Source: UBA10649 sp963842725
Lineage (GTDB): Bacteria; Actinomycetota; Actinomycetes; S36-B12
DNA length: 64,000 nucleotides
Assembly: GCA_963842725.1 (NCBI GenBank)
Contig: CAWJHN010000004.1
Coordinates: 434,001 to 498,000 of the forward strand
Direction: 5' to 3'
The notes under the pieces are model-generated. The model did not search any database and was not told the origin of the DNA. It saw only the letters and a program-made list of their open reading frames with translations. Shown one piece after another: positions 32,964-42,935 of the stretch (its first letter is position 1; every line of letters begins with the position of its first letter). Both the position numbers and the translations under genes were made by a program.

Positions 32964-34859
32964 GTGACAGAGCTCATGCCCGCCGAGGGGGTGTTCTCGC
33001 TCATCTGGGTGCTCATCGCGCTGCCCTTGGCCGGCGCCGCCATCCTGCTGTTCGGTGGCCGACGCACGAACTCGTGGGGTCCGTACCTGGGCGTTCTGAC
33101 GGTGACCGCATCGGCCGTCATCGGTGTCCTGATGCTCCTGGGCATGATGCAGAACTCGCCGGAGGAGCGGACGTTCGACCAGTCGCTCTTCTCCTGGGTG
33201 TTCGTCGGCTCCTTCCAGGCCGACATGGCGTTCCAGCTGGACCAGCTCTCGATGGTGTTCGTCCTGCTGATCACCATCGTCGGGACGCTCATCCACGTCT
33301 ACTCGCTGGGCTACATGTCCCATGACGAGAACAAGCGCAAGTTCTTCGGCATGCTCAACCTCTTCGTCGCGGCCATGCTCGTGCTCGTCCTCGCGAACAA
33401 CTTCCTGCTGCTGTACGTGGGCTGGGAGGGCGTCGGACTCGCCAGCTACCTGCTCATCAGCTTCTGGCAGCACAAGCCGAGCGCCGCAGCGGCCGGCAAG
33501 AAGGCCTTCATCATCAACCGCGTCGGCGACGTCGGCCTGAGCCTGGCGATCATGCTGCTGTTCGTCACCTTCGGCTCGGTGTCCTTCCAGGACGTGTTCG
33601 GAGTCGCGGACCAGGCGAGCGAGGGCACCCTGACCGCGATCGGGCTCCTGCTCCTGCTGGCCGCCTGCGGCAAGTCGGCGCAGTTCCCCCTGCAGGCCTG
33701 GCTGCTGGACGCGATGGAGGGTCCGACCCCGGTCTCCGCCCTCATCCACGCGGCGACCATGGTCACCGCGGGCGTCTACCTGATCGTCCGCAGCAACGTC
33801 ATCTTCAACAACGCCGAATGGGCGGCCACCGCGGTCATCGTGGTCGGCCTCATCACGATCTTCATGGGCGCCACGATCGGTGCCGCGAAGGACGACATCA
33901 AGAAGTCCCTCGCCGGCTCGACCATGAGCCAGATCGGCTACATGATCCTGGCCGCCGGGCTCGGCCCGGTCGGCTACGTCTTCGCGATCTTCCACCTGCT
34001 CACGCATGGCGTGTTCAAGGCCGGCCTGTTCCTGGGCGCCGGCTCCGTCATGCACGGCATGAAGGACAACGTCAACATGCGCCGGTACGGCGCGCTCCGC
34101 GCGTTGATGGTCGTCACGTTCGTGACCTTCATGGCCGGGTACCTGGCCATCATCGGCATCCCGCCGTTCGCGGGCTTCTGGTCCAAGGACGCGATCATCC
34201 ACGCCGCCTTCGAGCGCGGCACCCTGATCGGCGCTCTGGCGATCGTCGCGGCCGGCATCACCGGCTTCTACATGACGCGCATGATCGCGATGACCTTCTT
34301 CGGCAAGGCGCGGTGGGAGGACGACGCGCACCCGCACGAGTCGCCGGCCGTCATGACGGTGCCCCTCGTCATCCTGGCGATCGGCTCGACCTTCCTGGGC
34401 CTGGCGCTCGTCTTCTGGGGCGATATCGAGACCTGGCTGGAGCCGGTCGTCGGCTTCCAGGAGGGCGAGATCCCGCTGCCTGAGTCGGTCCTCATCGCCA
34501 TCACCCTGACGGTCGTCGTCGTAGGCGCCGTGATCGGCTGGCTCATGTACGCCCGCCGTGAGGTTCCCGTGGAGGCCCCACGCGGATCGTGGCTGACGCG
34601 CGCAGCCCGTCAGGACCTCTACGGCGACGCGGTCAACGACACCCTGGTCGTCCAGCCCACCTACTACGCCTCCCGATGGCTCGTGTGGTTCGACAACAAG
34701 GGAGTCGACGGATTCGTCAACGGGAGCGCCGCTTTCGTGGGCGGGCTCTCGGGGCGCCTGCGCAGGTACCAGACCGGCTTTGCCCGTTCGTACGCGTTGT
34801 CGATGGTGGGTGGCGCCGTCTTGGTCGTCCTCGCCCTGGTGTTGGTGAGGGTGTCGTGA
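32964..34859 (+). CDS. nuoL: NADH-quinone oxidoreductase subunit L
   Basis: 631 residues, about 16 membrane helices. Distal antiporter-like subunit with YVGWEGVGLASYLLISFW, the key lysine region ACGKSAQFPLQAWLLDAM, GPTPVSALIHAATMVTAG and HLLTHGVFKAGLFLGAGSV. The C-terminus forms the lateral helix. GTG 32964 follows GATAGGA. GTGA overlap with nuoM. Confidence 0.95.
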   Translation: MTELMPAEGVFSLIWVLIALPLAGAAILLFGGRRTNSWGPYLGVLTVTASAVIGVLMLLGMMQNSPEERTFDQSLFSWVFVGSFQADMAFQLDQLSMVFVLLITIVGTLIHVYSLGYMSHDENKRKFFGMLNLFVAAMLVLVLANNFLLLYVGWEGVGLASYLLISFWQHKPSAAAAGKKAFIINRVGDVGLSLAIMLLFVTFGSVSFQDVFGVADQASEGTLTAIGLLLLLAACGKSAQFPLQAWLLDAMEGPTPVSALIHAATMVTAGVYLIVRSNVIFNNAEWAATAVIVVGLITIFMGATIGAAKDDIKKSLAGSTMSQIGYMILAAGLGPVGYVFAIFHLLTHGVFKAGLFLGAGSVMHGMKDNVNMRRYGALRALMVVTFVTFMAGYLAIIGIPPFAGFWSKDAIIHAAFERGTLIGALAIVAAGITGFYMTRMIAMTFFGKARWEDDAHPHESPAVMTVPLVILAIGSTFLGLALVFWGDIETWLEPVVGFQEGEIPLPESVLIAITLTVVVVGAVIGWLMYARREVPVEAPRGSWLTRAARQDLYGDAVNDTLVVQPTYYASRWLVWFDNKGVDGFVNGSAAFVGGLSGRLRRYQTGFARSYALSMVGGAVLVVLALVLVRVS

Positions 34860-36406
34860 ATACGTTTCCTTGGCTGACCACGCTTGGGGTGGTGCCGCTC
34901 GTCGGCAGCATCGTGGTCGCTCTGCTCCCGAGTGGCCGGGCCCTGCTCGCCAAGCAGGTCGCGCTGGTGTTCTCGTTCGCGACCCTCGTGCTCACCGTCC
35001 TCATGGCGCTGCAGTTCGAGGGGTCCTCGACGGAGGCATTCCAGTTCGTGGAGTCCTACCCGTGGATCCCGTCGTTCGGGATCTCCTACTCGGTCGGCGT
35101 CGACGGCATCGGCCTGGTCCTGATCGCGCTCGCTGCGACCCTGGTCCCGATCGTGGTCCTGGCCGGCTGGAAGGACGTCGACGACAACCGCGGCTCCGTC
35201 AAGGGCTACTTCGCGCTGATCCTGGTCCTCGAGACCCTGATGATCGGCGTCTTCGCGGCAACCGACGTCTTCCTGTTCTACGTGTTCTTCGAGGTCATGC
35301 TGATCCCGGTCTACTTCATGATCGGACGGTACGGAGGCGTCCAGCGCTCCTACGCGGCCGTGAAGTTCCTCCTGTACAGCCTCCTCGGCGGCCTGTTCAT
35401 GCTCGCCTCATTGATCGGCCTGTACGTGGTGTCCGCCCAGATCACCGGTACCGGGACGTTCGACTACGCCACTCTGGTGGGCCTCGACATCGACCCGGCG
35501 ACCCAGAAGCTCCTCTTCCTCGGCTTCTTCTTCGCGTTCGCCGTGAAGGCGCCCCTGTGGCCCTTCCACACCTGGCTGCCCGATGCTGCCGCCGAGTCGC
35601 AGCCCGGCACCTCGGTCCTGCTCCTCGGCGTGCTCGACAAGGTGGGCACCTTCGGCATGATCCGCTACTGCCTGCCGATCTTCCCCGCGGCTTCCGAGTA
35701 CTACGCGCCGATCGTCATCGGCATGGCGCTGATCGGCATCTTCTACGGCGCCTTCGTCGCCCTGAGCCAGACCGACATGAAGCGCCTCTTCGCGTACTCG
35801 TCGATGTCGCACTTCGGCTTCATCACACTGGGCATCTTCGTCTTCACGACCCAGGGCCAGAGCGGCTCCGTGGTCTACATGGTCGCCCACGGACTGTCGA
35901 CTGCCGCGCTGTTCCTGACGGCGGGCTTCCTGATGGCGCGCTACCGCGGATCGAGCAGCATCACCGACTACGCCGGCGTGAACAAGACGGCGCCGGTACT
36001 CGCCGGGTTCTTCATGATCGCGTCACTGTCGTCGCTGGCGCTGCCCGGCCTGGTGTCCTTCATCGGTGAGTTCCTCGTCCTGCTGGGAGCGTTCGAGCGC
36101 TACATGTGGGTCGGTGCCCTCGCCACCGTCGGCATCGTCATCACGGCGGCGTACGTCCTGCGGCTGTACCAGCGCACCATGACCGGTCCGCTGAAGCCGG
36201 AGCTCGAGGGGATGCCCGACCTGCACGGTCGCGAGATAACCGCGCTCGTCCCGATCGCCGCACTGACCATCATCCTGGGCATCTTCCCGGCGCCCCTGCT
36301 CAACGTGATCAACCCCGCGGTCGACCGCGTCATGACGACGATCGGCGCGACTGACCCGGCGCCGACGGTCGTCTCCAGCGCCACCGTGGAAGGGACTGAC
36401 AAGTGA
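34856..36406 (+). CDS. nuoM: NADH-quinone oxidoreductase subunit M
   Basis: 516 residues, about 14 membrane helices, antiporter-like proton channel. Visible: SVGVDGIGLVLIALAATL, FYVFFEVMLIPVYFMIG, VKAPLWPFHTWLPDAAAE and KRLFAYSSMSHFGFITLG. GTG start overlaps the nuoL stop and the stop overlaps nuoN, so nuoL-M-N are coupled. Confidence 0.95.
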   Translation: MNTFPWLTTLGVVPLVGSIVVALLPSGRALLAKQVALVFSFATLVLTVLMALQFEGSSTEAFQFVESYPWIPSFGISYSVGVDGIGLVLIALAATLVPIVVLAGWKDVDDNRGSVKGYFALILVLETLMIGVFAATDVFLFYVFFEVMLIPVYFMIGRYGGVQRSYAAVKFLLYSLLGGLFMLASLIGLYVVSAQITGTGTFDYATLVGLDIDPATQKLLFLGFFFAFAVKAPLWPFHTWLPDAAAESQPGTSVLLLGVLDKVGTFGMIRYCLPIFPAASEYYAPIVIGMALIGIFYGAFVALSQTDMKRLFAYSSMSHFGFITLGIFVFTTQGQSGSVVYMVAHGLSTAALFLTAGFLMARYRGSSSITDYAGVNKTAPVLAGFFMIASLSSLALPGLVSFIGEFLVLLGAFERYMWVGALATVGIVITAAYVLRLYQRTMTGPLKPELEGMPDLHGREITALVPIAALTIILGIFPAPLLNVINPAVDRVMTTIGATDPAPTVVSSATVEGTDK

Positions 36407-37980
36407 GCGCCCTCGCACCCGCACTCACGGTGCTCGCCGAGACCGATACGGCGTTCGAGCTGCCGGGCATCAACTACTACGCGATCGCACCCATCCTGAT
36501 CATCTTCGGTGCCGCTATCGTCTCGGTGCTCGTCGAGGCGTTCGCGCCACGCCGCGCTCGTCGACCGATGCAGCTGGTGATCGTGATCGTCTCGATCGTC
36601 GCGGCGCTGGGCGTCGTGATCGACCTTCGCGGCACCCGGCTGGTCACCGCCGAGGGTGCCGTGGCCGTCGATGGGCCCACCCTGGTGCTCCAGGGGACGC
36701 TGCTGGTCATCGCCCTGCTCAGCGCGCTGCTGATGGCCGAGCGGTCGCTGGACCCGCTCGGCGATGCCTTCGCCCCCCGGGCGTCGGCGCTTCCGGGCTC
36801 GGTGGACGAGCAGGAGTTCACGAAGCTCGGCTACCTGCAGACCGAGATCTGGCCGTTCTTCCTCTTCGCCCTGACCGGCATGCTGCTGTTCCCCGCATCG
36901 AACGACCTGCTGCTCATGTTCGTCGCGCTCGAGGTCATGTCCCTCCCGCTGTACCTGCTGGCGGGCATGGCCCGTCGCCGTCGCCTGCTCTCGCAGGAGG
37001 CGGCCCTGAAGTACTTCGTGCTGGGCGCGTTCTCATCGGCCTTCTTCCTCTACGGCGTGGCGATGCTGTACGGCTTCAGCGGCACCGTCTCACTGGTCGG
37101 AATCGCCGATGCGCTGGCCGCGAAGCCCAGCCAGGGGACGCTGGTCGCGATCGGCATGGCCATGCTGCTGGTGGGCCTGCTCTTCAAGGTCGCGGCGGTG
37201 CCGTTCCATCAGTGGACGCCGGACGTCTACCAGGGCGCACCCACGCCGGTGACCGGCTTCATGGCGGCCACGGTCAAGATCGCCGCCTTCGGGGCGCTGC
37301 TGCGCGTGCTCTACGTGAGCCTGGGCGGCATGCGGTGGGACTGGGAGCCGATGCTGTGGATCATCGCGGTGCTGACGATGCTCGTCGGCTCGATCGTGGC
37401 GATCACGCAGACGGACATCAAGCGGATGATCGCCTACTCCTCGATCGCGCAGGCCGGCTTCATCCTGGTCGGAGTCGTCGCGGCGAGCCGCGAGGGACTG
37501 GCGGCCTCGATGTTCTACCTGATCGCCTACGCGTTCACGACGATCGGGATCTTCGCGGTCATCGCCATGGTTCGCGACGGCTCGGGGGAGGCCACCCACC
37601 TGTCCAAGTGGGTCGGCCTGGGCAAGAAGTCGCCGCTCGTGGCGTCCGTCTTCGCGATCTTCATGCTGGCACTCGCCGGGATCCCGCTCACCAGCGGCTT
37701 CATCGGCAAGTTCGGCGTCTTCACAGCGGCGATCGACAGTGGAGCCATCTGGCTGGTGATCGTGGCCGTCATCGCGAGCCTCATTGCGGCGTTCTTCTAC
37801 GTGCGCGTGATCGTCCTGATGTTCTTCTCAGATCCGACTCCCGAGACGGCATCCGTCGTGGTCCCGTCGGCCTTCACCACGATCGCACTTGCGGCGGGCG
37901 CGACGGTCACCGTCGTGCTCGGTATCGTGCCGCAGCCGGTCATCGAACTGGTGACGCAGGCCGATGTGTTCATCCGGTAG
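36403..37980 (+). CDS. nuoN: NADH-quinone oxidoreductase subunit N
   Basis: 525 residues, about 14 membrane helices, third antiporter-like subunit. Conserved: LLMFVALEVMSLPLYLLAGM, LFKVAAVPFHQWTPDVYQGA, PTPVTGFMAATVKIAAFG and KRMIAYSSIAQAGFILVG. Last gene of nuoA-N; the order and complete set of 14 separate genes equals the ancestral complex I operon. Confidence 0.95.
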   Translation: MSALAPALTVLAETDTAFELPGINYYAIAPILIIFGAAIVSVLVEAFAPRRARRPMQLVIVIVSIVAALGVVIDLRGTRLVTAEGAVAVDGPTLVLQGTLLVIALLSALLMAERSLDPLGDAFAPRASALPGSVDEQEFTKLGYLQTEIWPFFLFALTGMLLFPASNDLLLMFVALEVMSLPLYLLAGMARRRRLLSQEAALKYFVLGAFSSAFFLYGVAMLYGFSGTVSLVGIADALAAKPSQGTLVAIGMAMLLVGLLFKVAAVPFHQWTPDVYQGAPTPVTGFMAATVKIAAFGALLRVLYVSLGGMRWDWEPMLWIIAVLTMLVGSIVAITQTDIKRMIAYSSIAQAGFILVGVVAASREGLAASMFYLIAYAFTTIGIFAVIAMVRDGSGEATHLSKWVGLGKKSPLVASVFAIFMLALAGIPLTSGFIGKFGVFTAAIDSGAIWLVIVAVIASLIAAFFYVRVIVLMFFSDPTPETASVVVPSAFTTIALAAGATVTVVLGIVPQPVIELVTQADVFIR

Positions 37981-37986
37981 TACGTT
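37981..37986 (+). promoter_or_regulatory. -10 box, probable leaderless promoter of prenyl synthase
   Basis: TACGTT begins directly after the nuoN stop and ends 6 nt before ATG 37993, so the prenyl synthase may have its own leaderless start in addition to nuo read-through. Confidence 0.4.
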
Positions 37987-37992
37987 GCTGCG

Positions 37993-38988
37993 ATGACGTC
38001 GACCCTGCTTGGCCTCCTGCTGCCCGACGCGGACCTTGAGGCCAGCCTCGGGGACGGGCTGGCTCAGGTCGAGCTGGGCCTTCGTGCCGCGGTGGCCAGC
38101 GACGATCCGTTCGTGGCCGACGCGTCCCGATACCTCGTCGACGCCGGCGGCAAGAGGTTCCGTCCGCTCCTCGTCCTGCTCGCCGCGCAGTTCGGCGATC
38201 CGCAGGCGAGCGGAGTGGTCCCGGCCGGCGTCGTCGTCGAGCTGACGCACCTGGCCACGCTGTACCACGACGACGTCATGGACGAGGCAGAGCTCAGGCG
38301 CGGCGCCCAGTCCGCGAACTCCCGCTGGGACAACACCATCGCCATCCTCACCGGGGACTTCCTGTTCGCCCGCTCGTCCGCGATCCTGGCAGATCTCGGC
38401 CCGGAGGCCGTTCGCATCCAGGCGCATACCTTCGAGCGACTGTGCACGGGCCAGATCCGCGAGACGGTCGGCCCGCGAACGGGTCAGGATCCGGTGGCCC
38501 ACCACCTTGCCGTCGTGGCCGACAAGACCGGCTCGCTGATCGCGGCATCCGGCCGCTACGGGGCCCTCATGTCGGGCGCCCCGTCCGAGGCGGTGGAGGC
38601 GATGTCCCGCTTCGGCGAGCGCATCGGAGTGGCCTTCCAGCTGGCCGATGACCTGGTGGACATCACGTCCGAGTCGATGCAGTCCGGCAAGACGCCCGGC
38701 ACCGACCTGCGCGAGGGCATTCCCACGCTGGCCTCGCTCCTGGCCCTGGCCGGCGACCTGCCCGGTGACCGCAGGCTCCGCGAACTCCTGAGCCGGCCCC
38801 TACCCGACGACGCCGAGCATGCCGAGGCGCTGGCCCTGCTGCGCTCCCACCCGGCGATCGAGTCCGCGCGGGCAGAGGCGAACCGGTGGGCAGACTCAGC
38901 TCGAGGCGAGCTCACGTCCCTGCCCGAAGGGGCAGCCCGTGACGTCCTCGAGCTGCTCTGCGACTACGTCGTGTCCCGCACGGGCTGA
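37993..38988 (+). CDS. long-chain polyprenyl diphosphate synthase
   Basis: 331 residues, trans-isoprenyl diphosphate synthase. First Asp-rich motif YHDDVMDEAELRRG, second motif FQLADDLVDI; also GGKRFRPLL and KTGSLIAASGRYGA. Adds isopentenyl units to an allylic diphosphate to make the C35-C50 menaquinone tail; chain length cannot be fixed, but small residues before the first motif (HLATLYH) favour a long product. Its place after nuo and men matches grcC1 (Rv0562) of M. tuberculosis. The product would be the co-substrate of MenA at 12629. Confidence 0.9.
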   Translation: MTSTLLGLLLPDADLEASLGDGLAQVELGLRAAVASDDPFVADASRYLVDAGGKRFRPLLVLLAAQFGDPQASGVVPAGVVVELTHLATLYHDDVMDEAELRRGAQSANSRWDNTIAILTGDFLFARSSAILADLGPEAVRIQAHTFERLCTGQIRETVGPRTGQDPVAHHLAVVADKTGSLIAASGRYGALMSGAPSEAVEAMSRFGERIGVAFQLADDLVDITSESMQSGKTPGTDLREGIPTLASLLALAGDLPGDRRLRELLSRPLPDDAEHAEALALLRSHPAIESARAEANRWADSARGELTSLPEGAARDVLELLCDYVVSRTG

Positions 38989-39012
38989 CGTAGGTCGGGG
39001 TGGTCCTGGAAG

Positions 39013-39029
39013 GACGCCGGCACGGCGTC
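39013..39029. terminator. possible bidirectional hairpin between convergent genes
   Basis: GACGCCG-GCA-CGGCGTC forms a 7-bp perfect stem with a three-base loop between the prenyl synthase and rarD stops. There is no U-tract; a weak candidate only. Confidence 0.3.
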
Positions 39030-39963
39030 AGTCGGGCTCGATGACGTCAAGGCCCTTGCCGCGGGATCCGCTTCGGGCCTGGCGCAGCCCGTCGACCGAC
39101 ATGACGACGAGCGACGCCCAGACCAGGAGGAAGCCGACCCACCGCAAGGGCGACATCGCCTCGTGGAACACCGTGACGCCGAGCAGGAACTGGAACACGG
39201 GCGTGATGTACTGCATGATCCCGAGCGACGACAGCGGAATGCGGGTGGCTGCACCCCCGAAGGCGAGCAGCGGGATGGCGGTGACCGGACCGAGCAGCAC
39301 CAGCAGGATGAGCAGTCCTCCGCCCTGAGACGCTGCGGACGTGCCGGAGGCGAGCCCCGCGATCATCACGACGACGGCGATCGGCGACAGGACCGCGGTC
39401 TCGATGGTCAGGCTCTCGACGGAGCCGACGCCGACCTGCTTCTTCATCAAGCCGTAGATGCCGAACGAGAAGGCCAGCACGAGGCTGATCCAGGGCAGCC
39501 GGCCGTAGCTGACCGTCAGGACCGCGACCGCGAGGACGGCGACCCCGACGGCCGCCCACTGACCGGGACGAAGGCGCTCGCGAAGCAGCAGCACGCCGAG
39601 CCCGACGGAGACGAGCGGGTTGATGAAGTAGCCGAGCGACGCCTCCACCACCTGGTTCGTCGCGACGGCGTAGACGTAGGTGCCCCAGTTGATGGCGAGG
39701 AACGCCGCGCCGACCGCGAGCATGAGGACGTTTCGGGCGGAGTGTGCGGCCCGGATGGTCTTGGCCCACGACCGAGTCGCCGTGGTCAGGATGGCCAGGA
39801 AGATGAGCGACCAGACGACCCGGTTGGCGACGACCTCGACTGGTGAGACGTCTTCGAGCAGGGTGAAGTACAGCGGGAAGAGCCCCCACAGTCCGTAGGC
39901 GACTAACCCGAGCAGGACGCCGATGCCCCCCTGGGACTGGGGCAGTCGCTGGCGAAGGCTCAG
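39028..39963 (-). CDS. rarD: RarD/EamA-family permease with apparent CTG start
   Basis: 311 residues if started at CTG 39963. RarD-type transporter with two EamA halves, about ten membrane helices. The family N-terminus GVLLGLVAYGLWGLFPLYF is encoded upstream of the first in-frame ATG (39723), so an ATG start would remove about 80 residues and three helices. No ATG, GTG or TTG exists in frame in that stretch, but CTG 39963-39961 overlaps the korB stop as CTGA, exactly like the ATGA/GTGA junctions elsewhere. Substrate unknown (the E. coli homolog is linked to chloramphenicol sensitivity). An in-frame TTA leucine codon occurs near 39900, rare in this GC-rich genome. Confidence 0.8.
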   Translation of the reverse strand: MSLRQRLPQSQGGIGVLLGLVAYGLWGLFPLYFTLLEDVSPVEVVANRVVWSLIFLAILTTATRSWAKTIRAAHSARNVLMLAVGAAFLAINWGTYVYAVATNQVVEASLGYFINPLVSVGLGVLLLRERLRPGQWAAVGVAVLAVAVLTVSYGRLPWISLVLAFSFGIYGLMKKQVGVGSVESLTIETAVLSPIAVVVMIAGLASGTSAASQGGGLLILLVLLGPVTAIPLLAFGGAATRIPLSSLGIMQYITPVFQFLLGVTVFHEAMSPLRWVGFLLVWASLVVMSVDGLRQARSGSRGKGLDVIEPD

Positions 39964-41012
39964 GTGACGGTCCAGGTGTCGCCGCCGTTGAGGAGGGTCT
40001 GTACGTCGCCGGGGCCGTGGGCGTCGATCTCGCGTTGGACCTGGTTGCGGACGAGACGGTCGTAGGAGGGCCGCTCGATGTCGCGGAAGATCCCGATGGG
40101 GGTGTCGGTGAGGGATCGGGGGTTGGACAGGCGGGACAGGGCGAACGCCAGGCCGGGGTCCTTGGCGTGGGAGTCGTGCCGCAGGATCGAGTCCTCGCCG
40201 ACCTCCCGGACGACGCCGATCTTGATGTGCCCGTCCGCAGTGCGGACGACGCCCTTGTCGTTGTCCTTGCCGAACCGGATCGGCTCACCCTGGACGAGCC
40301 GGATCAGGTTGTCGTCACGGACGTCGTTGTCCTTGAGCGGCTCCCAGGCGCCGTCGTTGAAGATGTTGCAGTTCTGCATGATCTCGACCAGTGCGGTCCC
40401 CTCGTGACCCGCCGCGGCGCGCAGCACCTCGGTCAGGTGCTTTCGATCCGAGTCGATCGTGCGCGCGACGAAGGTGGCCTCCGCGCCGAGGGCGAGGGAG
40501 ACGGGGTTGAAGGCGTAGTCGAGCGAGCCCTGCGGGGTGGACTTGGTGATCTTGCCCTGCTCGGAGGTGGGCGAGTACTGCCCCTTCGTCAGGCCGTAGA
40601 TCCGGTTGTTGAACAGCAGGATCTTCAGGTTGACGTTGCGTCGGAGCGCATGGATGAGGTGGTTGCCGCCGATGCTCAGCGAGTCGCCGTCGCCGGTGAT
40701 GACCCATACCGACAGGTCGGGTCGCGATACCGCGAGCCCCGTCGCGATGGCGGGCGCGCGGCCGTGGATCGAGTGCATGCCGTACGTGTTCATGTAGTAC
40801 GGGAAGCGCGACGAGCAGCCGATGCCGGAGACGAAGACGATGTTCTCGCGGCGCAGGCCGAGTTCGGGAAGGAAGCCCTGCACGGCCGAGAGGATCGCGT
40901 AGTCACCGCAACCGGGGCACCACCGCACCTCCTGGTCGGACTTGAAGTCCTTGGCGGACAGCGGGATCTCGGTCTTGGGCACCAGGCGCAGGGACTCGAT
41001 GGTGTCAGTCAT
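39960..41012 (-). CDS. korB: 2-oxoacid:ferredoxin oxidoreductase, beta subunit
   Basis: 350 residues, thiamine-diphosphate subunit. Visible: WCPGCGDYAIL (Cys32, Cys35) and SGIGCSSRF (Cys66) as cluster ligands with a later cysteine in MQNCNIF, and the ThDP motif ITGDGDSLSIGGNHLIHAL plus LLFNNRIYGLTKGQYSPTS. With KorA it oxidises 2-oxoglutarate (or another 2-oxoacid) and CoA to the acyl-CoA, reducing ferredoxin. In M. tuberculosis KorAB supports growth when the NAD-linked dehydrogenase route is limited. Follows korA by 7 bp on the same strand. Confidence 0.93.
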   Translation of the reverse strand: MTDTIESLRLVPKTEIPLSAKDFKSDQEVRWCPGCGDYAILSAVQGFLPELGLRRENIVFVSGIGCSSRFPYYMNTYGMHSIHGRAPAIATGLAVSRPDLSVWVITGDGDSLSIGGNHLIHALRRNVNLKILLFNNRIYGLTKGQYSPTSEQGKITKSTPQGSLDYAFNPVSLALGAEATFVARTIDSDRKHLTEVLRAAAGHEGTALVEIMQNCNIFNDGAWEPLKDNDVRDDNLIRLVQGEPIRFGKDNDKGVVRTADGHIKIGVVREVGEDSILRHDSHAKDPGLAFALSRLSNPRSLTDTPIGIFRDIERPSYDRLVRNQVQREIDAHGPGDVQTLLNGGDTWTVT

Positions 41013-41019
41013 GCGGACC

Positions 41020-42883
41020 TCACAGGCTTTCGATGGCGTCGGTGATGGCTTCGACGAGCTCGGTGGACTTGAACGGCATGCCGCGTACCTGGTTGATTCC
41101 CTTGATGTCCACGAGGAACTTCGCTCGCAGGAGCATCGACAGCTGGCCGAGGTTCATCTCCGGGACGAGCACCCGCTCGTAGGACCCCAGCACCTCGCCG
41201 AGGTTGTCGGGGAACGGGTTCAGGTGCCGAAGGTGGGCATGGGCGACCGACACCCCGGTACGGCGCGCGATCTCGCACGCTGCGCCGATCGGACCGTAGG
41301 TCGAGCCCCAGCCCAGGACGAGGACCCGGGCATCGCCCGAGGGATCGTCGACGACCAGGCGCGGGATCGTCTTCGCGATCGCGTCGACCTTCGCCTGGCG
41401 CAGTCGCACCATCAGGTCGTGGTTGTCGGCATCGTAGGAGATGCTGCCGACCCCGTCGGCCTTCTCGATCCCGCCGATGCGGTGCTCGAGTCCCGGCGTG
41501 CCGGGAACCGCCCACGCGCGGGCGAGCGTCTCAGGATCGCGCAGGTAGGGCCAGAACTCGTCCGAGCCATCCTTGGCGGTGTGGTTCGGCGCGGTGGCGA
41601 AGTTGGGGTCGATCGTCGGCAGGGCATCGGCGTCCGGGACGAGCCAGGGCTCCGAACCGTTGGCCAGGTAGCCGTCGGAGAGCAGGAACACCGGGGTGCG
41701 GTACTCGATGGCGATCCGCGCGGCCTCGATGGCCGCGAAGAAGCAGTCGGACGGCGACTGGGGCGCGACGATCGGCACCGGGGACTCGCCGTTGCGCCCG
41801 AACATCGCCTGCAGCAGGTCGGACTGCTCGGTCTTGGTCGGCAGGCCCGTCGAGGGACCACCGCGCTGGACGTCGACGATCACCAGGGGCAGCTCGAGGG
41901 ACACGGCCAGACCGATGGCCTCGGACTTGAGGGCGACTCCGGGCCCCGACGTCGTCGTGACGCCGAGCGCGCCGCCGTACGCGGCTCCGAGTGCGGAGCC
42001 GATGCCGGCGATCTCGTCCTCGGCCTGGAAGGTGACCACGCCGAAGTTCTTGTGCTTGCTGAGCTCGTGCAGGATGTCCGATGCGGGCGTGATCGGGTAG
42101 CTGCCCAGGAACAGGGGCATCCCCGATTCCTGGCTGGCGGCGATGAGGCCGAAGGCCAGGGCGGGATTGCCGGTGATGTTGCGGTACACCCCCGGCAGGG
42201 AGGTGCGCGGGTGCGATCTCGTACTGGACGGAGAAGGACTCCGTCGTCTCGCCGAAGGACCAGCCCGCCTCGAAAGCGGCGAGGTTGGCCGCCAGGATCT
42301 CAGGCTTCGACGCGAACTTCTTCTGCAGGAAGCGCCGGGTGCCGTCGGCGCCTCGCGAGTAGAGCCAGGACAGCAGCCCGAGCGCGTACATGTTCTTGGC
42401 GCGCTCGGCCTCCTTCTTGGTGACGTTGAACGACTTGAGTGCCTCGACGGTCTGCGCTGTCAGCGCGACGGCGTGCACGTTGTACGTGTCGAGGGAGCCA
42501 TCCTCGAGCGGATTGGCCTCGTAGCCGACCTTCTCCAGGGCCCGCTTGGTGAACTCGTCGGTGTTGGCGATGATGTCGGCCCCGCGCGGCAGGTCCTTGA
42601 CGTTCGCCTTGAGGGCCGCCGGGTTCATGGCGACCAGGACGTTGGGCGCATCGCCCGGCGTGGTGATGTCGTGATCGGCGAAGGCGAGCTGGAACGCCGA
42701 CACCCCGCCGATGGTCCCCGCTGGCGCCCGGATCTCCGCCGGGTAGTCGGGGAGGGTGGACAGGTCGTTGCCCAGGCCACCCGTCTCGGACGTGAACCGA
42801 TCCCCGGTCATCTGCATGCCGTCGCCGGAGTCACCGGCGAAGCGGATCACGACCCTGGTCACCTGGACGACCTGCTTGCTCAC
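41020..42883 (-). pseudogene. korA: 2-oxoacid:ferredoxin oxidoreductase, alpha/gamma subunit, frameshifted
   Basis: A single KorA reading frame (gamma domain then pyrimidine-binding alpha domain) is broken once. From GTG 42883 (GGGGA upstream) the gamma domain reads VIRFAGDSGDGMQMTGDRF through SFSVQYEIAPAHLPAG; the alpha domain continues in another frame from VYRNITGNPALAFGLIAAS to IESL at 41020. The two join cleanly if one base is dropped from the run of five C (42189-42193; GGGGG on the coding strand). Without correction, translation runs about 220 residues out of frame to 41531. The break lies in the linker between domains. A homopolymer sequencing error, a true null mutation, or programmed slippage are all possible. 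The rest of both domains looks intact and unselected decay is not evident. Confidence 0.85.
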
Positions 42884-42935
42884 AGTGTCCCCTTTTCGGG
42901 ATGGGGTTGGCTGCCGACCCAGCGCCGGCGAGTGC

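Noticed and set aside
41020..42189. Separate KorA alpha subunit gene starting at GTG 42189
   Set aside because: Possible in principle because some enzymes have split subunits, but the upstream frame has no stop at the junction and continues about 220 residues out of frame, and the join is perfect after a single-base change.
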